Positions 26,459 through 36,823 of a DNA stretch of 64,000 bases are shown here, piece after piece (position 1 is the first letter of the stretch; each line of letters starts with the position of its first letter). Position numbers and translations under genes: made by a program. The stretch lies in assembly GCA_011620605.1 (NCBI GenBank), contig WOYW01000007.1, positions 1 to 64,000 of the forward strand. Direction: 5' to 3'. The notes beneath the pieces are model-generated. The model was not told the origin of the DNA, searched no databases, and worked only from the letters and a program-made list of their open reading frames with translations. This stretch comes from Bacteroidales bacterium (GTDB lineage: Bacteria > Bacteroidota > Bacteroidia > Bacteroidales > UBA932).

Positions 26459-26544
26459 AAGAATCTCAAGCTGATCTACAAAGCGTTGTAAAACAGCATG
26501 TTGTGTTTTGGACGTTTTCGTTGGCGCAGTCAAACTCCATTTGA
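26405..26544 (+). repeat. 140-bp direct repeat, copy 1, containing a 103-bp palindromic-ended element
   Basis: This copy matches 27886-28025 at 139 of 140 bases. Inside it, 26440-26542 is bounded by a perfect 19-bp inverted repeat (AAATGGAGTTTGACTGCGC and its complement). The interior includes GCGCAAGAATCTC, close to the core GCGCAGAATCTC found in the hydrolase promoters. No protein is encoded. It directly borders the 5' end of the broken fimbrillin/FISUMP gene. Confidence 0.9.
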
Positions 26545-27866
26545 ACAGCGTTTACGGCCCAAAGCTCGGCCAAAAACTCTTCTTTTAATGGGAGTATGTA
26601 TTGGGGGAACAATGAATCGCACAATTTTTACGCATATTACCCCTATAACTCGGCATATGCAGGAAATCAGACAGCCGTACCCATTTCCCTACCCTGGGCA
26701 CAGACTCAGTCTGCCGCCGGAAATTCGGACCATCTTGGATCACTGGATTTTATGGTGGCAACTCCTCTTACGGTAGCCAATGGTGGGGCAGTGGACCTGA
26801 CATTCAATCATTTGTTTAGCATGATAGAGTTCCAGGTAGTAGGGAGTGGAACATTGACCCAGGTTAGCCTAAGCGGGGCCTATCCCCTGGCATGTGAAGG
26901 AACTATTGACCTGACACAAGATCCGGATCCAAATTTTTACAATATAACAACGAGCGGGACCACCAAAAACGTAACAGTTACCCTGAGTACACCGGTTACG
27001 CTTAATTCAACTGAGCCCGTAAGCGTTTACATGATGGTGCTGCCCGGTATACAAGACCCTATTATGAAGATAGCCATTACAACTGACGGGGTATGGAAAG
27101 AAATGGAGAAAGAGACTCTTTATGTTTTACACGGTTTTACTCGTGTTTTATATGAACCGGGTTTTGCACGGGGTAAAAAATATGTGGTTTCACTGGATAC
27201 TGCGGATGAAGGGTGGAGCAATGAGTTTACCGATTCCAGGGATGAAGCAGCTTACAACTACAGAATGATTGGTACTCAGGTGTGGATGACAGAGAACCTG
27301 GCGTATTTGCCTACGGTTGTCCCCTCGGACATAGGCTCAGATGCAGCGCCGAGATATTACGTTTACAGTTACGAAGGAGACAATATTAATACCGCGAAAA
27401 TGTATAATGAATACATCTTTTATGGAGTATTGTACAACTGGCCGGCTGCCATGGATCTGTCAACCAGCAGCAGTGCAAATCCCAGTGGTGTACAAGGAGC
27501 TTGTCCTGAAGGCTGGCACCTGCCCAGTGATGCCGAGTGGACAACACTTACTACTTATCTTGGAGGAGAGTTTGTTGCCGGCGGTAAGATGAAAGAAACA
27601 GGGACAACACATTGGAATGATCCAAACTCAGGAGCAACCAATGAAAGTGGTTTTTCAGGCCGTCCCGGAGGATTCCGTTCCTACAGTGGATCATTTATCG
27701 AGATAGGCAACTACGGCTATTGGTGGAGTTCTACGGAGGGCACTTCAAATACTAATGCCTGGAGACGATACCTCTGTTACAATAACGGACAAGTTGACAG
27801 GCTCTACAGCTCCAATACAATACAATCAATAGAATAGGTATGTCTGTTCATTGTGTAAGGGATTAA
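26545..27866 (+). pseudogene. Fimbrillin-like/FISUMP surface protein, 5'-truncated and frameshifted
   Basis: Coding similarity begins right at the repeat edge. An ATG exists at 26596, but the frame is meaningful upstream to 26545 and has no signal peptide. The first part (YAYYPYNSAYAG and SMIEFQVVGSG) resembles Bacteroidota fimbrillin-family adhesins. The second (about codon 220 onward of the ATG frame) is a FISUMP (Fib_succ_major) domain with WMTENLAYLP, GWHLPSDAEWTTL, FSGRPGGFR and YWWSSTEGT. The frame stops at 27837. Removing one copy of a 5-base tandem duplication (ACAAT, about 27817-27826) restores the expected C-terminal GMSVHCVRD, ending at TAA 27864. FISUMP/C-lectin folds are also known variable proteins of diversity-generating retroelements. 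Confidence 0.8.
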
Positions 27867-27885
27867 GTGTGTGTTCAAATGGAGT

Positions 27886-28025
27886 TTGACTGCGCCACAG
27901 ACCACACTTAAGTGCGCCCGAAATGGAGTTTGACTGCGCAAGAATCTCAAGCTGATCTACAAAGCGTTGTAAAACAGCATGTTGTGTTTTGGACGTTTTC
28001 GTTGGCGCAGTCAAACTCCATTTGA
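27886..28025 (+). repeat. 140-bp direct repeat, copy 2
   Basis: Second copy of 26405-26544, with a single C/A difference. Its internal 103-bp inverted-repeat element is at 27921-28023. At the junction with the pseudogene, 27873-27895 is a perfect 23-bp inverted copy of 26524-26546, so the pseudogene is flanked by inverted as well as direct repeats. Confidence 0.9.
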
Positions 28026-28078
28026 GGTGCTTTCTATTTTAAAAAATGGGGACGCTGGGGGGACGCGAAAAGAGAATG

Positions 28079-28111
28079 AAAAAACCAAATTACTGAAATT
28101 CAATAATTTGG
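28079..28111 (-). terminator. Terminator of tRNA-Leu
   Basis: On the minus strand CCAAATTA and TAATTTGG form an 8-bp stem whose loop can pair further, followed by six T residues. It lies 12 bases beyond the tRNA 3' end. Confidence 0.7.
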
Positions 28112-28123
28112 CTTGAGTAAACG

Positions 28124-28207
28124 TGCCCAGGACAAGACTCGAACTTGCACACCGTAACCGGCACCACCCCCTCAAAGTGGCGTGTCTACCAATTCCACCA
28201 CCTGGGC
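28124..28207 (-). tRNA. tRNA-Leu (anticodon GAG)
   Basis: A class II tRNA of 84 bases. The acceptor stem is GCCCAGG/CCTGGGC and the D arm holds GAATTGGTAGACACG. The anticodon stem CCACT/GGTGG has loop TTGAGGG, with GAG read at 28173-28171. A long variable arm is present, as is a T arm with GTTCGAGTC. CCA is not encoded. A -7 box TATATTTG (28226-28219, minus) lies 11 bases upstream. Confidence 0.93.
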
Positions 28208-28248
28208 AATTTGCGCGGCAAATATAAGACAAATTTCCTTATTCTTCC

Positions 28249-28256
28249 TATATTTG
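28249..28256 (+). promoter_or_regulatory. -7 box for the PurL-like fragment / menG pair
   Basis: TATATTTG lies 18 bases before the ATG at 28275. A clear -33 TTTG is not visible. A divergent -7 box for tRNA-Leu lies at 28219-28226. Confidence 0.4.
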
Positions 28257-28274
28257 TTGGATAAAAATTTGACT

Positions 28275-28784
28275 ATGGACACGCACACAACACTTCAACG
28301 CAGGGCTGTAGAAATGGCGGCAAAACTCCGTAAAGAGGGAGCAGATAAACCGGCACCGGAAGAATCTTTCAGTTTGTTTAAACACAAAGGGGACATGATC
28401 TATCTGGTAGGCGATATCGAATCCAGAGAAGTTAACCTGGATAAAGATTACCATATACAGAAAGTAATGCTTTCCGCTATGCGTAAGAACCTGGTATCGT
28501 GTGTTCAGGAAGTATCCGAGGGAGGGCCTTTTGAGGCGTTGCTCCGTGCAGCCATGCCTGCTGAACTGGGTTTTGATATCACAACGGATTCCGAGATCCC
28601 GGAAGAAAAATTCCTTTTTGAGGATCCCGGCACGTGTGCCGTCGTTACGGTTCCCATAGATAAAGATGAGGAACTTGTACAATTTCTGTTCGACAACCAG
28701 GTCACGGTAATGACACTGGGCCACGTAACCAAGGGAGATATTCGCATAGATGACCAATCCTACGGAAATATCCGCCAGATATGA
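28275..28784 (+). CDS. Stand-alone PurL C-terminal (PurM-like) domain protein
   Basis: A 169-residue protein matching the last AIR-synthase-C domain of phosphoribosylformylglycinamidine synthase (KGDMIYLVGDI, DYHIQKVML, GFDITTDSEI and LGHVTKGDIRIDDQSYG). The rest of PurL is absent, and the usual HDVSDGG motif reads QEVSEGG, so normal catalysis is unlikely. It has its own -7 box and overlaps menG by 35 bases, which argues for a retained small protein rather than debris. It could act as a regulator or binding domain, but this is speculative. The open frame extends upstream into the tRNA, which is not coding. Confidence 0.7.
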   Translation: MDTHTTLQRRAVEMAAKLRKEGADKPAPEESFSLFKHKGDMIYLVGDIESREVNLDKDYHIQKVMLSAMRKNLVSCVQEVSEGGPFEALLRAAMPAELGFDITTDSEIPEEKFLFEDPGTCAVVTVPIDKDEELVQFLFDNQVTVMTLGHVTKGDIRIDDQSYGNIRQI

Positions 28785-29457
28785 TCTGACCAACAGGATC
28801 TTCAACGCCATCGCCCGACGCTACGACAGAACCAACTGCATCCTTTCGTTTGGTTTTAACGCAATGTGGCACAAAAAACTCATAGGCGAAGTGAGGAAAG
28901 TCCCAAATGGCAATATCCTGGATCTGGCCTGCGGAACGGGGACCCTTACCAAAAAACTGGCACGCCTGCAAAGCGTGAAGATCACCGGTCTGGACCCCTC
29001 GGCAAATATGCTGTCCGTGGCCAAAAAGCGGCTCGGCACAAAGGAAAACATAGTTTTTGTGAAGGGATATGCCGAGTCTCTTCCGTTCTCCGAAGGATCT
29101 TTCGCTGTGGTAACGGTTTCCTACGGGATCAGGAATTTTGCCGATATGGATGCTTCGTTCCGTCAAATACTCAAAGTGCTGGAGCCGGGCGGCAGGCTTT
29201 TTATCCTGGAGTTTTCGCTAAAAGCGGAAAACCCGGCAAAATATGCGTTCCAAATGTTTTACATTCACCGGATGCTCCCGCTGCTGGGCTGGATGAGTAC
29301 CGGAGAAAAAAGTGCCTATACGTATTTGAGGGACTCTGTGGAATCGTTTCCCCGGACGCAGGAAATCTGCCACCGGATGGAGCAGGCGGGTTATCATGAG
29401 GTCACATACAAGAGGCTCACTCCCGGAGTGGCCGTTTTGTTTACTGGGGTTAAATAA
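28750..29457 (+). CDS. menG: Demethylmenaquinone methyltransferase
   Basis: SAM-dependent methyltransferase catalysing the last step of menaquinone synthesis (UbiE/MenG family, 235 residues). Motif I LDLACGTGTLT, the signature YDLTNRIFNAIARRYDRTN and the post-motifs SYGIRNFADMDAS and LEPGGRLFILEFS are present. Menaquinone is the usual quinone of anaerobic Bacteroidota. It overlaps the preceding PurL-like gene by 35 bases. Confidence 0.93.
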   Translation: MTNPTEISARYDLTNRIFNAIARRYDRTNCILSFGFNAMWHKKLIGEVRKVPNGNILDLACGTGTLTKKLARLQSVKITGLDPSANMLSVAKKRLGTKENIVFVKGYAESLPFSEGSFAVVTVSYGIRNFADMDASFRQILKVLEPGGRLFILEFSLKAENPAKYAFQMFYIHRMLPLLGWMSTGEKSAYTYLRDSVESFPRTQEICHRMEQAGYHEVTYKRLTPGVAVLFTGVK

Positions 29458-29462
29458 GGATT

Positions 29463-30941
29463 ATGATTGATTTCAGCTTCAGTTCATTCTTCAGTCTTAT
29501 GCTTTACCTTTTCTATTTGGGGTTGGCGCTGTACTTCATTTATGACCTGATCTTTAAAAGACACAATCCCGTAAAATCACTCTCCTGGATCGTGGTCATG
29601 CTTATGCTGCCCTACATTGGTCTGATACTGTACATTTACGTGGGAAGGGATTACAGACGTACAAAAATTTACAGCCGGAAAGGATTGCATGACGAACGGC
29701 TGAAAAAAGAACTGAGCGCCCAACAGGTAGAACAACTCAACGCCAATCGGGGCGAGTTACCGAAACCGATCGCATCTCACAAAAAGATCGTATTGTTGGC
29801 ACTGAACAACAGCCGGAGCATACTGACCGAACACAACAGAACCCGGTTGTACTTTACCGGAAAAGAAGCCCTGGAAGCCATGTACAAAAGCGCTGAAGGT
29901 GCAAAACAACACATTCACCTGCAGTCCTTTATCATAGAAAACGATTCGGTAGGGACACAGTGGAAAAATCTGCTGATAAAAAAAGCCAAAGAAGAAGTGG
30001 ACGTATGTGTCATTTACGATGATTTTGGCAGCTGGCATTTGCCCCGTTCCTTTAAAAATCAAATGCTGGAGGCAGGAGTGCACATACAGCCCTTCGGAAA
30101 AGTAAGGTTCACCGGGATGCGTACTATGATCAATTACCGGAATCACCGCAAGCTTTTAATAGTGGACGGTGTGGAAGGATTCCTGGGTGGTGTCAACATT
30201 GCCGACAGGTATTACGATGGCGGGAACAGCCTGGAATGGCACGATACACATATGCGCATAGAAGGAGAAGCGGTAAGGCAACTGGAGTCCAGTTTCCTGA
30301 TGGACTGGTTCTTCATAACTCACAAAAACCTTAGAAGAAGGAAACCTTACAGTTATCGGCTTCCCCCTATGCAGGAAGATACAGTCCATGAAACCTGTTA
30401 CATCCAGATAGTCAGTTCAGGACCTGACAGCGACTGGGCAGACATCATGCAGCTATACCTCACATTCATTACAGAAGCCAAAGAACGCATCAGCATAACC
30501 ACTCCGTATTTTATTCCCAATGAATCCATACTCAACGCCCTGCGCACGGCAGCCCTGGGTGGTGTAGAAGTACGCCTGATGCTGCCCCAGGAAGCCGACA
30601 GCCGCTTTGTTCACTACGCCAGCCTTTCCTACGTGAGTGAACTGCTGGAAGCAGGTGTTAAGGTATACCTTTACACAAAAGGCTTCATTCATTCCAAAAC
30701 CATAAGCATAGACGGAAAAAGTTGTATAATAGGCTCGGCCAACCTGGACAACAGGAGCCTTGACGATCATTTTGAAGTTGGTGCCATAGTCTACAATCCG
30801 GCAGTCAGCGCAGAACTGGAAGACCAATTTGACCGCTACCTGGATGATTCCCTCCTGATATCCCCCAGAACATGGGAGAAAAGACCGGTACGACAAAAAG
30901 TGTCCGAGGCACTCACCCGCCTGTTAAGCCCATTGCTTTAA
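29463..30941 (+). CDS. cls: Cardiolipin synthase (phospholipase D family)
   Basis: Condenses two phosphatidylglycerols into cardiolipin at the inner membrane. The 492-residue protein has two N-terminal membrane helices (about 8-30 and 40-60) and two HKD motifs, NHRKLLIVDG and IHSKTISIDG. The latter is followed by GSANLDNRS. It starts five bases after menG. Together with the following genes it forms a region rich in membrane-lipid functions. Confidence 0.94.
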   Translation: MIDFSFSSFFSLMLYLFYLGLALYFIYDLIFKRHNPVKSLSWIVVMLMLPYIGLILYIYVGRDYRRTKIYSRKGLHDERLKKELSAQQVEQLNANRGELPKPIASHKKIVLLALNNSRSILTEHNRTRLYFTGKEALEAMYKSAEGAKQHIHLQSFIIENDSVGTQWKNLLIKKAKEEVDVCVIYDDFGSWHLPRSFKNQMLEAGVHIQPFGKVRFTGMRTMINYRNHRKLLIVDGVEGFLGGVNIADRYYDGGNSLEWHDTHMRIEGEAVRQLESSFLMDWFFITHKNLRRRKPYSYRLPPMQEDTVHETCYIQIVSSGPDSDWADIMQLYLTFITEAKERISITTPYFIPNESILNALRTAALGGVEVRLMLPQEADSRFVHYASLSYVSELLEAGVKVYLYTKGFIHSKTISIDGKSCIIGSANLDNRSLDDHFEVGAIVYNPAVSAELEDQFDRYLDDSLLISPRTWEKRPVRQKVSEALTRLLSPLL

Positions 30942-30944
30942 AAC

Positions 30945-30975
30945 TTGCTCATAATACCGGAGATTTCTATATTTG
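30945..30975 (+). promoter_or_regulatory. Promoter of the marR-cysteate synthase operon
   Basis: TTG (30945-30947), 20-bp spacer, TATATTTG (30968-30975), 21 bases before the ATG. No obvious inverted repeat for MarR binding was picked out by eye. Confidence 0.6.
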
Positions 30976-30996
30976 TAACAGCATTTACTATATCAT

Positions 30997-31440
30997 ATGT
31001 TACTAAGTAAAAAAATGGGGGTTTATTTGAACCAGGCACATTTCCTGTTCAAACAATGCTTTCTTAGCGAACTGGTAGCCAATAACGTAGATCTCACCCC
31101 CGAGCAGTACCTGCTTATTGATCTGTTATGGGATGAAGGCTCCATGACGCAACAGGAGATCGCCGACCAGATGCAAAAGGATAAAAATTCCATTACAAAA
31201 TTGGTTGACGGTCTCGAAAAAAAGGGCTATGTGGTGCGCGAAACCAATCCGAAGGATCGTCGTAAAAACCGTGTGATCGTAACCAAAACAGGTGAAGCAA
31301 AAAAACAGGAGATCACACGCATCGCCATTAATGCAGCAGATAACATTTTGGGCGGGATCCCTACAGAAGAATTGAACACTGTAGTGGAAGTACTGAACAA
31401 GCTCAACAAAAACATGAAAAAAATCTTGCAAAAAAGATAA
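30997..31440 (+). CDS. MarR-family transcriptional regulator
   Basis: A 147-residue winged-helix regulator with the recognition region MTQQEIADQMQKDKNSITKLVDGLEKKGYV and wing KDRRKNRVIVTKTG (positions about 50-95). MarR proteins bind DNA as dimers and respond to small ligands. The cysteate synthase-like gene follows after two bases, so this regulator probably controls that operon. A role in sensing acyl groups or sulfonates is possible but not shown. Confidence 0.88.
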   Translation: MLLSKKMGVYLNQAHFLFKQCFLSELVANNVDLTPEQYLLIDLLWDEGSMTQQEIADQMQKDKNSITKLVDGLEKKGYVVRETNPKDRRKNRVIVTKTGEAKKQEITRIAINAADNILGGIPTEELNTVVEVLNKLNKNMKKILQKR

Positions 31441-31442
31441 GA

Positions 31443-32687
31443 ATGAGTACAGAATACATATTGAAGAATTGTGCTACGGGAAGGCTTTTTGAAGATACGG
31501 GGTGGCTTTTGTCCGATCCACAGTGCGTGGATCCGTCTTTGATCAGGGCATTATACAAAAAGAAACAGATAGATTACGACAGGGAAGAAAACGGGTTGTA
31601 TCGCTATGCAGACTGGATGCCGGTAAGAAGGATGCTCAAAGGTTCGGCAGCACCTGTGACCTATAAGAGCGAAGCCCTGGCAGGACATTTGGGGCTGAAA
31701 AAACTATACGTAACCTTCAGCGGTTATTGGCCTCAAAGAGGTGCCTTCATGAAAACCTGTTCTTTCAAAGAAACCGAGGCCTATTCCGTTTGTGCTCATA
31801 TCCCTGAAAACGAAAAACGTACCATGATCGTGGCTTCGGCCGGAAACACGGCAAGAGCGTTTGCCAGGGTTTGTTCAGAGAACAAAATTCCTTTGTTGCT
31901 GTTTGTCCCATACGACAATCTGGATACGCTTTGGTTTGAAGACAGGTTGGATCCGTGCGTGAAACTTATCTGTTCTCCCTCCGGATCGGATTATTACGAT
32001 GCCATTGAACTGAGCAATCGTTATTGTGAAGACAAAATCCATTTTTTTGCCGAGGGGGGGGCAAAGAACATCGCACGACGTGACGGTATGGGAACAACCG
32101 TCCTTTCTGCAACGACATTCATTGGAAGGATCCCTGATTATTATTTCCAGGCCGTAGGAAGCGGAACCGGGGCGATCGCTGCCTGGGAAGCCAACAAACG
32201 TTTGATAGAGGATGGTCGTTTTGGAAATACTGTCATGCGTCTGATTCCTTCACAAAATGCACCTTTTTTGCCGATTTATAAAGCCTGGAATTCCGCCGGA
32301 AGGGAATTGGAGATCATGAATGCTGGAGAGGCAAGGCAAAAATCGTCAAGTATTCGTGCCAAGGTCCTGGCCAATAGGAAGCCGCCTTACAGTATTCCCG
32401 GCGGATTGTACGATGCCTTGTCAGAAACAGGCGGGTATATGGATTATGCGACTAATGATGAACTGGAACGTGCAAAACGTTTGTTTGAAGAACTCGAAGG
32501 CATTGACATAGATCCGGCTGCAGGAGTCGCTACCGCCAGCCTGATAAAAAATGTCAGATCCGGGATCATTGATCCACAGGCAGTTATTATGCTCAATATT
32601 ACAGGTGGCGGAGAGGAATTGTTCAAAAAAGAACACTCCGTAAAGTACATGAAACCCCTGGAGGATCTGTCCCTTTTGAGTGCGTAG
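31443..32687 (+). CDS. Cysteate synthase-like PLP enzyme
   Basis: A 414-residue threonine-synthase-fold PLP enzyme of fold type II. The likely PLP lysine lies in SFKETEAYS, the phosphate/substrate loop in ASAGNTARAF, and a glycine-rich motif VGSGTGAIAAWEA is present. It is closer to cysteate synthase, which turns phosphoserine and sulfite into cysteate, than to threonine synthase, whose genes usually sit with thrA/thrB. The neighbouring acyltransferase and reductase genes support a cysteate role, since cysteate is the head group of capnine-type sulfonolipids. It ends six bases before the convergent SDR gene. Confidence 0.75.
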   Translation: MSTEYILKNCATGRLFEDTGWLLSDPQCVDPSLIRALYKKKQIDYDREENGLYRYADWMPVRRMLKGSAAPVTYKSEALAGHLGLKKLYVTFSGYWPQRGAFMKTCSFKETEAYSVCAHIPENEKRTMIVASAGNTARAFARVCSENKIPLLLFVPYDNLDTLWFEDRLDPCVKLICSPSGSDYYDAIELSNRYCEDKIHFFAEGGAKNIARRDGMGTTVLSATTFIGRIPDYYFQAVGSGTGAIAAWEANKRLIEDGRFGNTVMRLIPSQNAPFLPIYKAWNSAGRELEIMNAGEARQKSSSIRAKVLANRKPPYSIPGGLYDALSETGGYMDYATNDELERAKRLFEELEGIDIDPAAGVATASLIKNVRSGIIDPQAVIMLNITGGGEELFKKEHSVKYMKPLEDLSLLSA

Positions 32688-32693
32688 GTTGAA

Positions 32694-33521
32694 TTAGTTC
32701 TGTTGGCTATGTCCCAGTGGGGAATCAGGCTCGTTGGCCATCATCCGGAATTCCATTTTAGACACAAAGCGAGGGAAGAATTTTGCCATAAAAACCGTCA
32801 ATTTTCCCAGAGGAGTTAAAACAACAGTGTCTTTTCTTTTAATGATGCCGTTCAACATGTGAATAGCCACACTTTGGGCCGACATCATTTTTTCTTCTGT
32901 CCGGGGTGTCTTTCCCTGCGAAGTGCCATCGGCAGTAAGTGCAGAGACGCGGACGTTGGAAGACGTAAATCCGGGTGCAAAGGTCATCACGTGCAATCCG
33001 TCGTATAAATGTTCGGTACGCAAGGTATCCAGGAACCCGTTCATGGCATATTTGGATGATGAGTACCCGGTTCTTGCAGGAAGCCCTTTAAAGCCTGCAA
33101 TGGAAGTAACCCCCACAACTGAACCTTTGCTTTCCAGCAATCGGGGCAATGCGTATTTAGTACAATAGACGCATCCCCAAAAATTTACATCCATAAGCGT
33201 TTTAAGGACGGAAAGATCGACATCCCTGAATAAAGCCCGCATGGAAAGCCCTGCGTTGTTGACCAGGATGTCAATACGCCCAAAACGTTCCACTGTTTTT
33301 TCTATTAGTATTTTGCAATCCGATTCTCGGGAAACGTCGGTGATAACGGTTAATACGGGATTGTCTTTCAGTTCATCTTCCAGGGCTTTTAGCTTATCTC
33401 CGGAACGTGCTGCCAGTACAACAGAAGCTCCGGCCTGTGAAAAAATACGGGCGCATTCCAGTCCGATGCCTGAAGATGCGCCTGTGATTATTGCCACTTT
33501 GCCCTGTAAGGTCTTTTTCAT
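32694..33521 (-). CDS. Short-chain dehydrogenase, possible 3-ketocapnine-type reductase
   Basis: A 275-residue SDR with cofactor motif TGASSGIGLECAR, NNAGLS and the catalytic YSSSKYAMNGF (YxxxK). A C-terminal hydrophobic stretch suggests membrane association, as in 3-ketosphinganine reductases. It follows the alpha-oxoamine synthase gene by two bases, and the cysteate synthase-like gene lies tail to tail with it. Its most likely job is to reduce the keto group made by the acyl condensation, but this is from context. Confidence 0.7.
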   Translation of the reverse strand: MKKTLQGKVAIITGASSGIGLECARIFSQAGASVVLAARSGDKLKALEDELKDNPVLTVITDVSRESDCKILIEKTVERFGRIDILVNNAGLSMRALFRDVDLSVLKTLMDVNFWGCVYCTKYALPRLLESKGSVVGVTSIAGFKGLPARTGYSSSKYAMNGFLDTLRTEHLYDGLHVMTFAPGFTSSNVRVSALTADGTSQGKTPRTEEKMMSAQSVAIHMLNGIIKRKDTVVLTPLGKLTVFMAKFFPRFVSKMEFRMMANEPDSPLGHSQQN

Positions 33522-33523
33522 GG

Positions 33524-34777
33524 TTATTCAACAGCCATGTTCTTGATCTCGTTCCCTTTATACTTGCCCGCCTTCAATTTTTCCTGGATTTCACGGAACG
33601 CATTAAGCGTGTATTCAACATGTTCCAGGGAGTGCATGGCTGTTGGAATGAGCCTGTACATGATAACATCCCGGGGAACAACCGGGTATACGACCACGGA
33701 ACAGAATATCTTGTAATTTTCCCTCAGATCTATCAGGATATTGGTGGCTTCAACCAGTTCCCCTTTCAAAAAAACAGGCGTTACACAAGCCTCTGCAGCT
33801 CCTATGTCAAAGCCGTTTTTTCTCAAACCGTCCTGAAGCGTTCTTGTGATAAGCCATAATTTTTCCCGTAATTCGGGTTGTGTGCGGATCATTTCCAAAC
33901 GTTTCAACAACCCTTCCACCATGGCCATAGGCAGGCTTTTGGCATATATCTGGGAACGCAGGTTGTACCTTAAATAATTGATAATATTGGCAGGACCGGC
34001 AACAAAGCCCCCGATCCCGGCCATGGATTTGGCAAAGGCCCCAAAATAGAGGTCTACTTCATCTATAACGTTAAAATGTTCGGAGGTCCCGCGTCCGTTT
34101 TCACCCATAACTCCAAACCCGTGGGCATCGTCTATCAAAATACGGAAATTGTATTTCTTTTTGAGTGAAACTATCTGATCCAGAAATCCCAACGCCCCGG
34201 TCATACCGTATACACCTTCCGTAATGAGCAGGATGCCGCCACCGGTCTTTTCTGTAAGACGGGTGGCACGTTCCAGGGCTTTGTCGCATTTTTCCAGATT
34301 ATTGTGGGGATATACGATTCTCTGTCCCATGTGAAGACGCATACCGTCCATGATGCAGGCGTGGGCCTGTGAATCATAGACCACTACATCGCGCCGGTTC
34401 AGCAGGGCATCAATGGTAGAAACCATTCCCTGGTATCCGAAATTGAAAAGAAAGGCATCTTCTTTTTTTTCGAAATCTGCCAGTTCCCGCTCCAGCTTTT
34501 CGTGCAGGGAGGTGTGTCCACTCATCATACGGGCACCCATGGGGTAAGCCAGGCCCCACCTTTCGGCTCCGGCCGCATCGGCTTTCCTGACCTCGGGATG
34601 ATTGGCAAGTCCAAGGTAATTGTTGAATGTCCAGGCAAGCATTTTTTTGCCCTGGAACATCATGTAGGGTTCAATGGGACCCTCCAGCTTGGGGAACATG
34701 AAATATCCGTGCGCTTTTCTTCGGTATTGGCCTAAAGGGCCGCCTTCGTCTTTTTTGATCCTCTCAAAAATATCCAT
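33524..34777 (-). CDS. Alpha-oxoamine synthase, probable cysteate fatty acyltransferase
   Basis: A 417-residue PLP enzyme of the serine palmitoyltransferase / KBL / BioF family. PLP-binding residues lie in DDAHGFGVMG, and the Schiff-base Lys is in AFAKSMAGIGG (usual pattern SKA). It differs from the ordinary Bacteroidota serine palmitoyltransferase in its N-terminus (GPLGQYRRKAHGYFMFPKLE). Together with the cysteate synthase and SDR genes nearby it is most likely the enzyme condensing acyl-ACP or acyl-CoA with cysteate (SulA/CapB type). It begins five bases after the gyrB stop, so it appears cotranscribed with gyrB. Confidence 0.7.
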   Translation of the reverse strand: MDIFERIKKDEGGPLGQYRRKAHGYFMFPKLEGPIEPYMMFQGKKMLAWTFNNYLGLANHPEVRKADAAGAERWGLAYPMGARMMSGHTSLHEKLERELADFEKKEDAFLFNFGYQGMVSTIDALLNRRDVVVYDSQAHACIMDGMRLHMGQRIVYPHNNLEKCDKALERATRLTEKTGGGILLITEGVYGMTGALGFLDQIVSLKKKYNFRILIDDAHGFGVMGENGRGTSEHFNVIDEVDLYFGAFAKSMAGIGGFVAGPANIINYLRYNLRSQIYAKSLPMAMVEGLLKRLEMIRTQPELREKLWLITRTLQDGLRKNGFDIGAAEACVTPVFLKGELVEATNILIDLRENYKIFCSVVVYPVVPRDVIMYRLIPTAMHSLEHVEYTLNAFREIQEKLKAGKYKGNEIKNMAVE

Positions 34778-34782
34778 AATAA

Positions 34783-36810
<2,028 letters not shown>

Positions 36811-36823
36811 TCAGAAAACCTAA

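Noticed and set aside
26440-26542. Integron attC site
   Set aside because: The palindromic ends are longer and perfect, the usual GTTRRRY/RYYYAAC boxes are missing, and no integron integrase is in the window.
28041-28070. Integrase attachment-site scar (GGGGACGC repeats) near tRNA-Leu
   Set aside because: The short GC-rich repeat has no copy of the tRNA 3' end beside it and no integrase gene in the window, so an att site cannot be supported.
31443-32687. Ordinary threonine synthase
   Set aside because: No other threonine-pathway gene is nearby, and the MarR, oxoamine synthase and SDR context fits cysteate better. It remains the main alternative.
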